NCBI RefSeq assembly: GCF_000024005.1 | Contig: NC_013132.1 | Span: 3,094,001-3,158,000, forward strand | Length of the DNA: 64,000 bases | Direction of reading: 5' to 3' | Source: Chitinophaga pinensis DSM 2588 | GTDB taxonomy: Bacteria; Bacteroidota; Bacteroidia; Chitinophagales; Chitinophagaceae | In this document: one piece after another, positions 26,090 to 35,459 of the stretch | Layout of the letters: each line of letters starts with the position of its first letter | How positions within the stretch are numbered: position 1 is the stretch's first letter | Translations under genes and position numbers: made by a program | Notes under the pieces: generated by a model | The model's database searches: none | Told to the model about the DNA's origin: nothing | The model's input: only the letters and a program-made list of their open reading frames with translations

Positions 26090-26956
26090 TTATCGCCGGC
26101 CATACTTACGTATGAGATACCAGACGATGCCTATAGCCGCGAGTATGACCAGGATGCCGATCCATCCTGCCAGTAAGGACGTTTTTACGGTGATGCGGAA
26201 AATAGCCTGCGTGTTGTTTTCCTGGCTCCTTGCAGTGAACGTAGCGACGTAATCGCCGGCAATAGTCTTGTCAGGCACGTTTATTTTTGCAATGACCTCC
26301 TGTGAGGCATCCGGGTCCAATTGCTGAATCTTTGCCGGCTCAAAGGTGCATTCCCACTGGGGTGGGAGCTGAGCAGAAAGCTCGAGCTGCTTCAGTGGAA
26401 GGGTACCGGTATTCTTTACCGTGAGGTGGATATCATGGTGGACACCTGACGTAACCTCATCACTCAGGCGGCCGGTAGGCGTTGTGAGCATGATGTTGTA
26501 GCTGCCTTTCACTACAGCTTCAACCTCCAGGGAAAGAGTGTCGTGGAGAGATACTGCCCGGATGGGAATCGTGTACTTTCCCGGTTTTACATTCGGAGAA
26601 GTATTCACTTCCACGGAGAGCTCCTCTGACTTTGCACCGGACATATTGAGTGAGGTTACTAACGTACCCTGGGCGCGAAAGCTTACGATCCAGCCGGCGG
26701 GTGCATCCGCAGAGAGCTCATAGATTAAGGCTGTAGTGCCAGGATTTTTCAGGGTGGCACTATAGCGGAAGGTTTCATTTGCCGGAGCTTCGATGTTCAT
26801 TAACCTTACCGTGAAATTGTCATTAGCACCCGTAGCAGAGGTAGTTTTTTGTGCATTTAAAAGTGTTGGCCCTGTGAAGAAGGCGAGGCATAATAAATAG
26901 GAAAAACGCGTTCCTAGCGGCTTGCGCAAGCGAATAGAGGGTGATTTTGTAAACAT
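26090..26956 (-). CDS. NEW3-domain exported membrane protein
   Basis: A 288-residue protein from ATG 26956; a longer frame to 27046 adds an AT-rich leader without support. It has a signal peptide ending near LLNAQ, two immunoglobulin-like NEW3 repeats (FRYSATLKNPGTT and DIHLTVKNTGTLPLKQLELS are strong landmarks) and a C-terminal transmembrane helix followed by RKYGRR. It forms a conserved trio with the ABC ATPase and permease, probably handling a secreted or envelope substrate. Confidence 0.82.
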   Translation of the reverse strand: MFTKSPSIRLRKPLGTRFSYLLCLAFFTGPTLLNAQKTTSATGANDNFTVRLMNIEAPANETFRYSATLKNPGTTALIYELSADAPAGWIVSFRAQGTLVTSLNMSGAKSEELSVEVNTSPNVKPGKYTIPIRAVSLHDTLSLEVEAVVKGSYNIMLTTPTGRLSDEVTSGVHHDIHLTVKNTGTLPLKQLELSAQLPPQWECTFEPAKIQQLDPDASQEVIAKINVPDKTIAGDYVATFTARSQENNTQAIFRITVKTSLLAGWIGILVILAAIGIVWYLIRKYGRR

Positions 26957-27652
26957 GATCCAATAACTAAAATTTATAAAATGATAGTTTTCAAAAAATG
27001 TCAGTGTAATATCGTTACCAATATAATTGAATAGAACGGGTGACAATTTAAAAACATAGAGAAAAATATAGAACAGGGTAAAAAAAATTTAACAAGTTTT
27101 TAAGGTGTGGGTGTCCAGGGGTAGTGTAAAATTCTATATCCGTGGATAATTTCTCTTTTCCTTGTTTTATTTATGATATTTCTCCCTAACCGATTGGATA
27201 TTAATAGCTTGTCGTTATTGATGTGCGAAACTCCTTTTTTCACTCACTGTTACACTTATTGGTCTTTTCTTGACGATTTTAACAATTATTAATTCGATTG
27301 GTAGCAGAAGGATGCAGTTTGTGAAAGATGCGGGATATTATCCAAGACTGCTAAAATATTTGAGAGATGCTATTCAGTATAATATAATGTTATTAGCCGC
27401 CTCGTTTATTTAAGTTTGTACCTCATTCAAACTGGACAATTAGTCATCATTGCATAAACATCCCCAATGTGTTCTATGTATTTCTCTTCGTGCTTAGCCT
27501 TTTAGTAAGTTTCAGATTCACACAAATTTTTGTTTCACTTTTAGCTGATCCCCGCAAGATAGAGTGATAGAATGTTGTGAATCTACCTCTACTAGTTTGG
27601 ATAACTATGTAACGAGCAGACCCTGATAATACAAAAAAGGCAAATCCACATC
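26957..27652. other. Non-coding stretch upstream of NEW3 operon
   Basis: This AT-rich region of about 700 bases has no frame with coding character on either strand. It should contain the promoter of the NEW3/ABC operon, but I find no exact TAnnTTTG box. Confidence 0.4.
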
Positions 27653-27850
27653 TTAACGTATACTGACAGTGCGTTCGATGGGAGTTTCCCTTACTGGTTT
27701 AACTCTCATCCAACCTTTATCGTTATATTCACGTTCGTATTCTCTTTGAAACCCTTTCATCTGCAGCGTGTCATTATCAATCCAGCGAATGATTTCTTCG
27801 TCATTGTCCAGAAGGTCAATTTCCTTAAATTCTGGTAATGGCAGTATCAT
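27653..27850 (-). CDS. Small acidic protein, probably 3' part of a broken gene
   Basis: A 65-residue frame with ATG 27850 (LPLPEFKEIDLLDNDEEIIR near the start, ending in RTVSIR). It overlaps the end of the upstream frame by 26 bases in a different phase. The two read as parts of one protein of about 215 residues split by a 2-base deletion or equivalent. A copy of its 3' end is at 22507. I do not recognise the family. Confidence 0.45.
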   Translation of the reverse strand: MILPLPEFKEIDLLDNDEEIIRWIDNDTLQMKGFQREYEREYNDKGWMRVKPVRETPIERTVSIR

Positions 27851-28298
27851 GGAGTTGTAAAGTCAAATATTTCATAAGGTATGGCCCGCCCCATATACAG
27901 CCTATTGTGGTTAATAGGGTTCCGTTAGGCGACAGATGGAAATTCGTCCAGATGTAACCGTTCGCCTTGGGAGAATAGCTTGCCATCTTTTTATTAGTCA
28001 GATCAATGATGGTCTGTCCTCCAAACAGATCTTCTGCGCAGACCATGTATTCTGTGTTGTTTGTTTCCAGCCAAGAGTAAAGGATCCTGTCTTCACTAAC
28101 CAGGAAGTCAAATATTTTTTCATTGGTTGATTGCTGGTAAATCTGAGCTCTTGTTATGGCATATTTCTGATCGTACAACTCGTTTGCTTCTAATCTGAAA
28201 TTCCCTGATGGAGAGATAAACGTTTCACCATCGACTTCTTTTATTCTTTGATCAAAAGTTTCTTTGAGACCAGCTCTTATTTCTTCAATATAATTCAT
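27825..28298 (-). CDS. Hypothetical protein, probably 5' part of a broken gene
   Basis: A 157-residue soluble protein starts at ATG 28298. Beta-rich sequence such as EKIFDFLVSEDRILYSWLET and NGYIWTNFHLSPNGTLL suggests a small propeller-like or WD-type fold. The sequence GCIWGGPYLMKYL at the end looks interrupted, and the following TLQLHDTAITRI appears out of frame with the downstream 65-residue frame. Confidence 0.5.
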   Translation of the reverse strand: MNYIEEIRAGLKETFDQRIKEVDGETFISPSGNFRLEANELYDQKYAITRAQIYQQSTNEKIFDFLVSEDRILYSWLETNNTEYMVCAEDLFGGQTIIDLTNKKMASYSPKANGYIWTNFHLSPNGTLLTTIGCIWGGPYLMKYLTLQLHDTAITRI

Positions 28299-28455
28299 AG
28301 AGGATAATACTTCAGCTAAGTTAGTCTAAATCCGTATTTGCACATGGGTGGTATTTGTAGGTGAATGAGTTGTTTGATATAACGCCATTTCAGGAATCGA
28401 ACCTATTATAGATTGATTAAGAGTGGATTAGGGAAAAAAGGGGTTATGCTTAAAA

Positions 28456-28515
28456 CAGAAAATCCGCTACTAGAGCAGATTTCTATTTTTTGTGCCCAGT
28501 AGCGGTAGATTATCG
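28456..28515 (+). repeat. Scar E, left half (split by group II intron)
   Basis: An imperfect hairpin (AGAAAATCCGCT / AGAGCAGATTTCT, 28456-28484) is followed by GTGCCCAGTAGCGG from 28492. The expected CGAACC-like tail is not here but at 30504-30526 (GGAACCAAATTATATTGATAAT), on the far side of the group II intron. The intron therefore inserted into this scar. Confidence 0.6.
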
Positions 28516-28523
28516 ATTGCGCT

Positions 28524-30504
28524 GTGCAAAGTCCGTGAGGTGGGGATTTATAAATGAAACACCTCGAAATTACCCGGCAGGTATTTAATCCTGTCCGACA
28601 AGGTCTAGTCAACCACCGGAAGCGAGTCTTGCGTAGTCATTAGAGATGATGGCACGAAGCGTAGACAGCGACTGCTGAAGGTATGCTATTGAGCCTCGAA
28701 ACTGTCCTGGACGTTGAAGCTTTAGTTGTTCGAAAAGCTAAGGCAACATCAAACCTGCGTTATAGACGAGTGGGGGTGATTCGACCGGGGTCTAAGAACA
28801 TATCAAAGGCAGACAGGGGTAATACGGGAACACAGGAGAGCCTAACGTCTCCAAACGAAAGTCGGTTGTTAATGGATTGACCGAGCAAGAATAATCCAGG
28901 CTTCCAAGGTTTATATCGTCACCTTGTTAAGCGCCAAGAAAAGGCGATATCGGGAGGTATCCGCGCCGAGAGAGATCGAAGGTAAGGAGAAGGACGAAGG
29001 CAGTCTTAGCATCCTCATAGTACCGTTAGAAGGGTGGGAAATCAGCTCTATGAAAGCCACTCAGTAGGGAAGGGGGATGTCTGTTTACGGAACTAGCATC
29101 TTAGCAACACTAAATGTACCAGAGACATGAAAGAAGTGTTAACAGTAGAGATGCAGATAGCGGCCCGGGCAAGGAAGTATCCGGGAGAAGCGCTGACAAA
29201 CCTGCACGAGTTTATTGACATCGGGCTATTGCATGACTGCTTCGATTCCCTGAATAAGAAGGGATCAAGCGGAGTAGATGCAGAGAAATGGACTGACTAC
29301 AATAAACAAAGGAATGAGAGAATCCCAAAGTTATTGACGGCCTTTAGAAGCGGTAACTACCGTGCACCCAACATCCGGCGGGTATTTATACCTAAAGGAG
29401 ATGGAAAGCTACGTCCGCGTAGGTCTTCCAACAGTGGAAGATAAGCTGTTGCAGACGGCTGTATCGCGTGTACTGACACCAATATATGAAGGGATATTCT
29501 ATCATGAATCGTATGGATTTAGGCCCGGCAAATCCCAACACCAGGCAGTAGAAGCACTGTCCAGAGAAGTGAGCATGAACCGGATGCGTTATATTATAGA
29601 CGCAGACATGCAAAACTACTTTGGTAGCATCAACCATGGCTGCCTGCGAGAGTTCCTTGACCTGAAGATAAAAGATGGTGTGATAAGGAAAATGATAGAC
29701 AAGTGGCTGAAGGCAGGTATACTTGAGAACGGTCAGGTAGTGTATCCCACGGAAGGTACTCCTCAGGGAGGTAGTATATCTCCATTACTGAGTAACATTT
29801 ACCTGCACTATGTACTAGATACCTGGTTCAAAGAGCAAATCCAGCGATTACTAAAGGATGACAGCTTTATGATCCGTTATGCAGATGACTTTTTGTTGGG
29901 ATTTACCAACAAGGAAGATGCATTGCGAGTGATGGAAGTTCTACCCAAACGATTAAGTAAATATGGGCTGACCCTGCATCCAGACAAGACCAGAATAATA
30001 GACCTGGACGATGATGGAGAAGGTCATCCCCGTACCACGTTTGACTTCTTAGGTTTTACTCATTATATAAGTAAAAGCCGAAATGGAAAGCGTATCCTTA
30101 AGCGTAAAACAAGTAGTAAGAAACTGAATGCAGCTTTGAAACGGCTAAGTGACTGGATCAAGTTCTATCGACATAAGCTACCCATAGCTGAACTTATAGA
30201 AGCACTGAACCAGAAGCTACGTGGCCATTATGCCTATTACGGTATAACATTCAATATCAGGAAGCTGCATACGTACTATAACCGGACTAAATGCCTGCTC
30301 TATAAATGGCTAAACCATCGAGGAGGCAAACGTGTCTGGACATGGGCTAAGATAACAAAGCTAACTATGGAATGGATACCCCTTATAAGACCGAAGGTCT
30401 ATCACAGTTATCAATTAGCGAAGCCGTAAACAGAGGAACCGTGTGCAGGAAAGCTGCTCGCACGGATCTGTGGGGGAGCGGGGAGGTAACGATCCGCTCT
30501 ACCC
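28524..30504 (+). mobile_element. Group II intron with degraded ORF
   Basis: A structured non-coding 5' region of about 600 bases (ribozyme domains I-III) precedes a reverse-transcriptase reading frame. It ends with a domain V-like hairpin, AACCGTGTGC...GCACGGATC near 30437-30470, and a domain VI hairpin ending CTCTACCC. The 5' end is uncertain by about 15 bases (GTGCAAAG chosen), and the 3' end by a few bases. The right exon continues the scar sequence shared with scar C. Confidence 0.75.
29127..30429 (+). pseudogene. Group II intron reverse transcriptase, frameshifted
   Basis: The first 86 or so codons (to about 29415) and the following 350 are in different frames. One extra base around 29417-29419 (CCGCGTAGG instead of an expected CCGCTAGG) would restore KLRPLGLPTVEDK, the conserved RT0/RT1 junction. 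After the shift the protein has RT motifs GFRPGKSQHQA, IDADMQNYF, TPQGGSISPLLSN and the catalytic YADD near 29880, then an X/thumb domain. No HNH endonuclease is present. As read, the maturase is inactive; a sequencing error is the alternative. Confidence 0.8.
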
Positions 30505-30705
30505 GGAACCAAATTATATTGATAATAAACAAGTTATTTAAAACGTCATTCCTTGTCATTCTAATTTTAAGGTAAATCGAATTACAACATGCTTTTGTTG
30601 AATGCTATAATTAGATCTCTTATTCATAAAAAAACCAAGAAGTATTTATATTCTTCTAAGAATTTCTGTTATCCACCTTTTTTATTTTATGCCCTTGACG
30701 GGTTA

Positions 30706-31203
30706 CTATTTGAAAAAAAGCCTGCTGCCACTCATGTAGTTAATAGAATCTTTCATATAAAGAATGGCACCAGTGAGGTTTTCCGTTCCTTTGGCATCAG
30801 CTGTTATCCGATCTATCTGCAAAACGTCCATGTTACCAGGATTTACATAAAAGAGATGTGAAAATTCCGGTGGTAAATTGTGATCCTCAAATATGCCCAA
30901 GAATTCAAACGCTCCGTATTTCTTGACAATTCTATTCTCTTCAGCCTTTGACAGTGTGAGCATGTGCAGAGAGTCCGGTACTCTCGTCCTGCTTATGACA
31001 ATCAACTTTTTTTCAGGCTTGTAGACCATACTGATAGGTTGAAAGCTGTATACCTTACTCCAGTTCTCTTTATAGTGAAGAAAAGCGGAATGAGATATTT
31101 CAACAGTGAAACCATTTTGATATTGCCTGTTCGTTTTGCAACTAATGAAGACAAGCATTGAAAGTACCACTGGAAAACGGAATTTAATCTCGAATTGTGC
31201 CAT
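30706..31203 (-). CDS. Hypothetical lipoprotein
   Basis: A 165-residue protein with N-terminal hydrophobic segment and lipobox LVFISC (Cys22), so probably lipidated. The start may be ATG 31203, which overlaps the preceding gene by 20 bases, or ATG 31158. The mature region is polar with scattered aromatic residues and no recognised domain. It seems coupled to the larger lipoprotein upstream. Confidence 0.6.
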   Translation of the reverse strand: MAQFEIKFRFPVVLSMLVFISCKTNRQYQNGFTVEISHSAFLHYKENWSKVYSFQPISMVYKPEKKLIVISRTRVPDSLHMLTLSKAEENRIVKKYGAFEFLGIFEDHNLPPEFSHLFYVNPGNMDVLQIDRITADAKGTENLTGAILYMKDSINYMSGSRLFFK

Positions 31204-31972
31204 AAAAAGCGCCTTTTATGTTTACTGATCTTTGAAAAACCGGGTAAAATTGTGTCCAGCCGCTGACAGGTACCTTAATCGTGTACGCCACATCTCCTGA
31301 GTGAAAGCCCGTTTCATTGGTCGCCCTTTGGATGGTAAATCCTTGTTCAAGTTCTGATCCAATCTCCAATTCTGCAGCTTTAAAGCCAAATAATACTTTA
31401 ATACCGCCGTTGACGGAAACAACAATAGTTCTCTTTTCATTGGCACCATAGACTGCATTTCCATCAGCTATTAGTGTTTCACTAGGATTTCTGGCTGTTA
31501 CAGCATTTATGCCGCCATTTACATATGCACCATCTATTTCTCCAGAAGTTCCAATAAAGCTTAATTGGCCCTCTCCCTCACCTTGCTCTGGTGCACCAAT
31601 CTTGTAAATACGGCCTTTAGTCCTGTCGTAATCATATTGGTAAAAGATTGTAACTATTGGCCGAAGGTTACGTGTCCTATACTTCGCCGTAATTTCGATC
31701 TTTCCATAGTAGTAGTTGACGTGTCCTACCGGTAGAGGTTCCATAGGACTCCAATACAAACCCGGACCTCCGTGGTCAAGGTCATTGTTTGCAAGGTAAC
31801 TGTCGGACATAAAACCACTGGCCTCATCTACGCCTTCTGCCAGTGTACCAGCGCTAATGCTTGTGCTTGCCAATGAATTTGAGTTAAGAGGTTGAGGGAT
31901 TTTCTCATCTTTTTGACAAGCTGTCATAATGATAATGGCAGAGAATAAGCCTACCATGAATGATTGTTTCAT
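31184..31972 (-). CDS. Hypothetical lipoprotein
   Basis: A 262-residue protein from ATG 31972, with signal peptide and lipobox MTACQKDE. The mature part is beta-rich, with GHVNYYYGKIEITAKYRT and a hydrophilic repeat-poor C-terminus. It may be a surface-exposed lipoprotein, as the mature N-terminus is acidic. I do not recognise the family. The downstream lipoprotein gene overlaps it. Confidence 0.6.
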   Translation of the reverse strand: MKQSFMVGLFSAIIIMTACQKDEKIPQPLNSNSLASTSISAGTLAEGVDEASGFMSDSYLANNDLDHGGPGLYWSPMEPLPVGHVNYYYGKIEITAKYRTRNLRPIVTIFYQYDYDRTKGRIYKIGAPEQGEGEGQLSFIGTSGEIDGAYVNGGINAVTARNPSETLIADGNAVYGANEKRTIVVSVNGGIKVLFGFKAAELEIGSELEQGFTIQRATNETGFHSGDVAYTIKVPVSGWTQFYPVFQRSVNIKGAFYGTIRD

Positions 31973-32200
31973 AATTAGCGTTTGTAAGTTAATAATATAG
32001 GTGGTCATAATAAATTGAGGTACTAAGCTTTGGTCAATTTTGTTAATAATGTTTATTGAGTCATCGGGTGATTAAAATTGGTTAACCCATAAATGATATT
32101 TTAAATGCAACAGTCTCTAGCGACTCTATATAAACAACTGACTGGAACTGCTACATTTGAGTGGACATACAGTTAAGCTCTTTTCTTAACTTTGGATATA

Positions 32201-32518
32201 ATGAGTAAACGAGAAAGAAAGAGCTACGATAAGGCCTTCAAATTGATGGCAGTAGAATTGTACCGGACAGGCAAGCCAGCCGGGACAGTAGCTAAAGAAT
32301 TAGGTATCGGCGTTGACATGCTTCGTCGCTGGGCCAGAGAGCACAGTGAAACCGGAAACCGTAGCTTTCCCGGGAATGGGAAACAGGATTTGACCCCAGA
32401 ACAGAAGGAAATCCAGATGCTGAGGAAAGCCCTTCAAGAATCAGAATTAGAGAACCGGATCTTAAAAAAGGCAGTCAGCATCTTCTCCAGGGACGACAAC
32501 AAATATTCAGGTTCATAA
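32201..32518 (+). CDS. IS3 transposase OrfA
   Basis: This 105-residue helix-turn-helix protein starts at ATG 32201. Key landmarks are SYDKAFKLMAVELYRTGKPA and GIGVDMLRRWAREH. A slippery A AAA AAG at 32464-32470 is in phase for a -1 frameshift into OrfB. Confidence 0.9.
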   Translation: MSKRERKSYDKAFKLMAVELYRTGKPAGTVAKELGIGVDMLRRWAREHSETGNRSFPGNGKQDLTPEQKEIQMLRKALQESELENRILKKAVSIFSRDDNKYSGS

Positions 32519-32550
32519 AGGATCATCGGGCAGAATTTGGTGTTGAGAAG

Positions 32551-33375
32551 ATGTGTAGGGTATTCAGAGTGAGCCATAGTGGGTATTATGCCTGGCTAAC
32601 CAGGAGGCCATCGCAACTTGCCATAAACAATGAACTAATATCTAAAAAGATCGAAGAGATATACCACAGCAGCAAAGGACGATACGGCAGTCCGAAGATA
32701 ACAAAGAAGTTAGCCTCTATGGGTATGGACGCATCCAGGCCAAGAGTAGCCAGAATAATGAAAGGGAAGGGCCTTCGCAGCGTTATTACGGGTAAATTTA
32801 AAGTCTGTACAACTGAATCCAATCATAGCCTTGAGGTATCTGATAATGTCCTTAAACGGGAATTTAATGCAAAGGAGCCTTCAGAGAAGTGGGTGTCTGA
32901 TATCACTTATATCCGGACCCAGGAAGGCTGGCTTTATCTTACCGCTATTATGGATCTGTTTGATAGAAGAATCGTTGGCTGGTCAATGAGTACCGGTATG
33001 ACAGCAAGAGAAACGGTTGTTGCGGCCTGGAAGATGGCAGTCCGGAATAGATCGGTGGTTCGAAACATTCTCTTTCACTCCGATAGAGGTGTACAGTATG
33101 CTAGTCAGGAGTTCCGAGAATTGCTTAAAGACAAGCCAGTACAACAAAGTATGAGCAGGAAAGGAAATTGTTGGGATAACGCTGTAATGGAGAATTTCTT
33201 TAAGATCCTCAAATCAGAGACGGGGTATAACACAGTATATTCTTCTGTCGAGATCGCAAAAAAAGAGTTATTTGAGTTCATCGAAATATGGTACAACAGG
33301 CAGCGTATACATTCAATTCTAGGATTTTTAACCCCTGAAGAATTTGGGAAATCTATTCTAAAACAAGCAGCTTAA
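32551..33375 (+). CDS. IS3 transposase OrfB (DDE integrase)
   Basis: This 274-residue integrase-core protein has the DDE triad in WVSDITYI, HSDRGVQYAS and the Glu of NAVMENFFKILKSE. It closely resembles OrfB of copy 1. It is expected to be expressed mainly as an OrfAB fusion, since its frame is open upstream to the slippery site. Confidence 0.92.
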   Translation: MCRVFRVSHSGYYAWLTRRPSQLAINNELISKKIEEIYHSSKGRYGSPKITKKLASMGMDASRPRVARIMKGKGLRSVITGKFKVCTTESNHSLEVSDNVLKREFNAKEPSEKWVSDITYIRTQEGWLYLTAIMDLFDRRIVGWSMSTGMTARETVVAAWKMAVRNRSVVRNILFHSDRGVQYASQEFRELLKDKPVQQSMSRKGNCWDNAVMENFFKILKSETGYNTVYSSVEIAKKELFEFIEIWYNRQRIHSILGFLTPEEFGKSILKQAA

Positions 33376-33405
33376 TAATTTGTCCATTTTTTTGTTGCAA
33401 ATCCA

Positions 33406-34071
33406 GACGATACATTTTATACCGGTGTGATTTTAAGCTTGATAAGTTTATTAGAGCGAATATGGTAGCTCTCACATTTAAACGCTGCTAATTGCCAGCA
33501 ACGAGTGCGGTATCTAGCTTTCGTGATAAAAGTATGTATGTTTAATCTTTTAAAGTTAACAGGTGGGTAAGATTGTATTAGGTATAATCAATAGCATGAG
33601 GATTGCATTCAACCACAATGAATAAGAGGAAGTTAGAGTGAGAGTGAAAATCACAAAAAACGACAAACCCGCTCATCGAGCAGGTTTGTCGTTTTTTGTG
33701 CCCAGTAGCGGAACGTTCTCGAACCAAGTAATGTTGGTTATCAGTAAATTAATTAAGAACAGTTACGTCTAATCTACTACAGAAGGAACAAATAAGCCTT
33801 GCTCGAAGAATCATAATGGTACCCCTATTATTATACGGAATAATTTGAATAAGGAGTTGGCTCACAATCATTGTGAAAAATCGGGAGTATAAAATTTTTG
33901 TGTAAACGCTTCCCTATTTGTTTGAAACCCTGCCGGGATTGGGAAGGGGGAATGGCGCGGCAGCAGCGCCTTCCCCGGTTTCCAGGCCTGTTTGAGCAAC
34001 TTTCTTACATAGGCCCAAAACACAGGAAATCTTATAGTCTCGAAAAATCTAAATCGTATTAATTTCAAGAG
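33406..34071. other. Non-coding region with scar F and GC-rich patch
   Basis: It contains scar F (33652-33727). Around 33920-34020 is a locally GC-rich patch (AGGGGGAATGGCGCGGCAGCAGCG region). Read on the minus strand it could encode a short basic peptide (frame 33868-34068), but this looks like a remnant rather than a gene. Confidence 0.4.
33652..33727 (+). repeat. Scar F: hairpin and tRNA-like tail
   Basis: CACAAAAAACGACAAACCC... and ...GGTTTGTCGTTTTTTGTG form a 23-bp stem with one mismatch and a 3-nt loop (33652-33700). It continues into GTGCCCAGTAGCGG and TCGAACCA near 33720. Its core matches scar D and the tRNA-Leu copy 1 terminator. It is the left limit of the segment with the defence-like block. 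Confidence 0.7.
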
Positions 34072-34725
34072 TTAGTCAACATTCCAATAGTTTTCCGGGT
34101 CGCCTTCAAAAGCACTATCTATTGTATCATCATCATAACCATATGCGCCATCATATTTAGAATAACTTGGTCTGTATGAGTCATAATTGTCGTAACCTTC
34201 ATCTTTGTAGTCATCTTCTGGAGTATAACGACAATAGCCATCTTCAGAGTAATTGTTATTAGGAAATAAAGAACTTAACTTCTCCCAATTTAAGTCTCCT
34301 ATATTTAGCCGCAAAATCTCACTGGGCTCAATAGGACGTGAAATATTTGTAAAAGGCTTGTTTTTTTCGATGTAAGAGCCACAATATATGTCAAGTTGTT
34401 TTGACCTAAACTCTGTTGCGTAAAGAATATATATATAGATTTTCTCTCCATATATCTCTTTAAGAATATATGTTATGTAATAAATAGCTTTCGAGTCTAT
34501 ATTTTCTCTAAAATAGGCGTTCACTTCTTTAGGAGGTATTTCTGTGTATTCATTTCTATATGACTCAAAGGGGATCTCTAGTGTTGTTAATGAATATTGA
34601 ATTAAATCATTTTTATTAAGAAGAGGATTAACGCCGATTGCAATTTTCTCAAATTCAATATGGCCTATAAAATCCAACCGGTCTGCGATAAAGACTAGTT
34701 TTTTAAGTAGTTCTAAGTTTTTCAT
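34072..34725 (-). CDS. Hypothetical protein with acidic low-complexity tail
   Basis: A 217-residue protein from ATG 34725. The N-terminal 140 residues look globular (LELLKKLVFIADRLDFIGHI at the start). The last 60 are rich in Tyr, Asp and Gly (DDYKDEGYDNYDSYR and similar) and probably disordered. AT-rich codon use matches the neighbouring defence-like block rather than the core genome. It is divergent from that block; function unknown. Confidence 0.5.
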   Translation of the reverse strand: MKNLELLKKLVFIADRLDFIGHIEFEKIAIGVNPLLNKNDLIQYSLTTLEIPFESYRNEYTEIPPKEVNAYFRENIDSKAIYYITYILKEIYGEKIYIYILYATEFRSKQLDIYCGSYIEKNKPFTNISRPIEPSEILRLNIGDLNWEKLSSLFPNNNYSEDGYCRYTPEDDYKDEGYDNYDSYRPSYSKYDGAYGYDDDTIDSAFEGDPENYWNVD

Positions 34726-35237
34726 AATATTTGGGGTTTAGCTTATCATTTTGAAAGGTATCGACGTCATAAAAGTCGGAAGTTAAAAGAAATATGGCAG
34801 TTATTGTATACCAAGGTTTAGGAAGACATCATTTTTCCAAATGCAGTTTTGGTGAGTAGTTAACTTAATATCGATGATGTCCTAATATGGAAGCTTTGCT
34901 TTGAGAAATCGCCAGAGTTGAGAATTAAGACTTTTATATTATGAATATCAAGTCTTAGCAAATTTGAATTTGGGAACAGGCATCGGGTTACCAACTGTTA
35001 AATATCTACCATGTGCCTTGTTTATTTATTTGTTGGCAAGATTATAACAGTATCGTTATTATCGACCGATACAGAGGATAAAGAATGCAAAAAAGCGCTA
35101 ATTCCTTTTTGGTTACAGATTTGTTATATAAAGGCAAAATCTTACTATATGTTAGATTTCATTAATGATTAGTATTGGAAAATAATATATTTTTGTATGA
35201 AAAGAGGATAATAGGATTTGATTATTTGGTAAACAAG
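34726..35237. other. Promoter region of the defence-like operon
   Basis: No gene. The last part has a TATTTTTG box at 35188-35195 (see separate entry). Several short AT-rich tracts are present but no clear repeats. Confidence 0.4.
35188..35195 (+). promoter_or_regulatory. Bacteroidota -7 box of the defence-like operon
   Basis: TATTTTTG matches TAnnTTTG. Transcription would start near 35202, giving a leader of about 36 bases to ATG 35238. This also supports that ATG over a TTG at 35175, which would lie upstream of the promoter box. Confidence 0.45.
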
Positions 35238-35459
35238 ATGTCTGAAAAAAAGAAATTGAATAGAATAAAAGATGTTTTGAGACAACAAGGAAGAACTCAA
35301 ACATGGCTCGCTGAGAAAATCGGCAAGAGTTACGTTGTTGTTACAAATTATTGTAATAATAACAGCCAACCCAGCATCGAGATACTAAAAAAAATCGCTG
35401 ATGTAGTAGGTGTAGACGTAAGAGAATTATTAGAACCTTCAAAACCCAATCCTATATAA
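35238..35459 (+). CDS. XRE-type regulator of the defence-like operon
   Basis: A 73-residue helix-turn-helix protein starts at ATG 35238. The HTH_3 core reads RIKDVLRQQGRTQTWLAEKI, then the recognition helix SYVVVTNYCNNNSQPS and EILKKIADVVGVDVRELLEP. Small XRE proteins in front of modification genes often act as controllers that time methyltransferase and nuclease expression. Its stop overlaps the Vsr start by one base (TAATG), so it is coupled to the genes that follow. Confidence 0.85.
   Translation: MSEKKKLNRIKDVLRQQGRTQTWLAEKIGKSYVVVTNYCNNNSQPSIEILKKIADVVGVDVRELLEPSKPNPI

Larger units (their letters stand above)
32143..33405 (+). mobile_element. IS3-family element, copy 2
   Basis: Length is 1263 bases. 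Inverted repeats start TGGAACTGCTACATTTG at 32143 and end GCAAATCCA at 33405. A 3-bp GAC flanks both ends, consistent with the IS3 family target duplication. It is clearly related to copy 1 but diverged throughout, so it arrived independently rather than by local transposition. Confidence 0.88.

Noticed and set aside
33868..34068. 66-codon minus frame in a GC-rich patch
   Set aside because: Basic, low-information sequence; probably a remnant or chance frame in a patch of different base composition.
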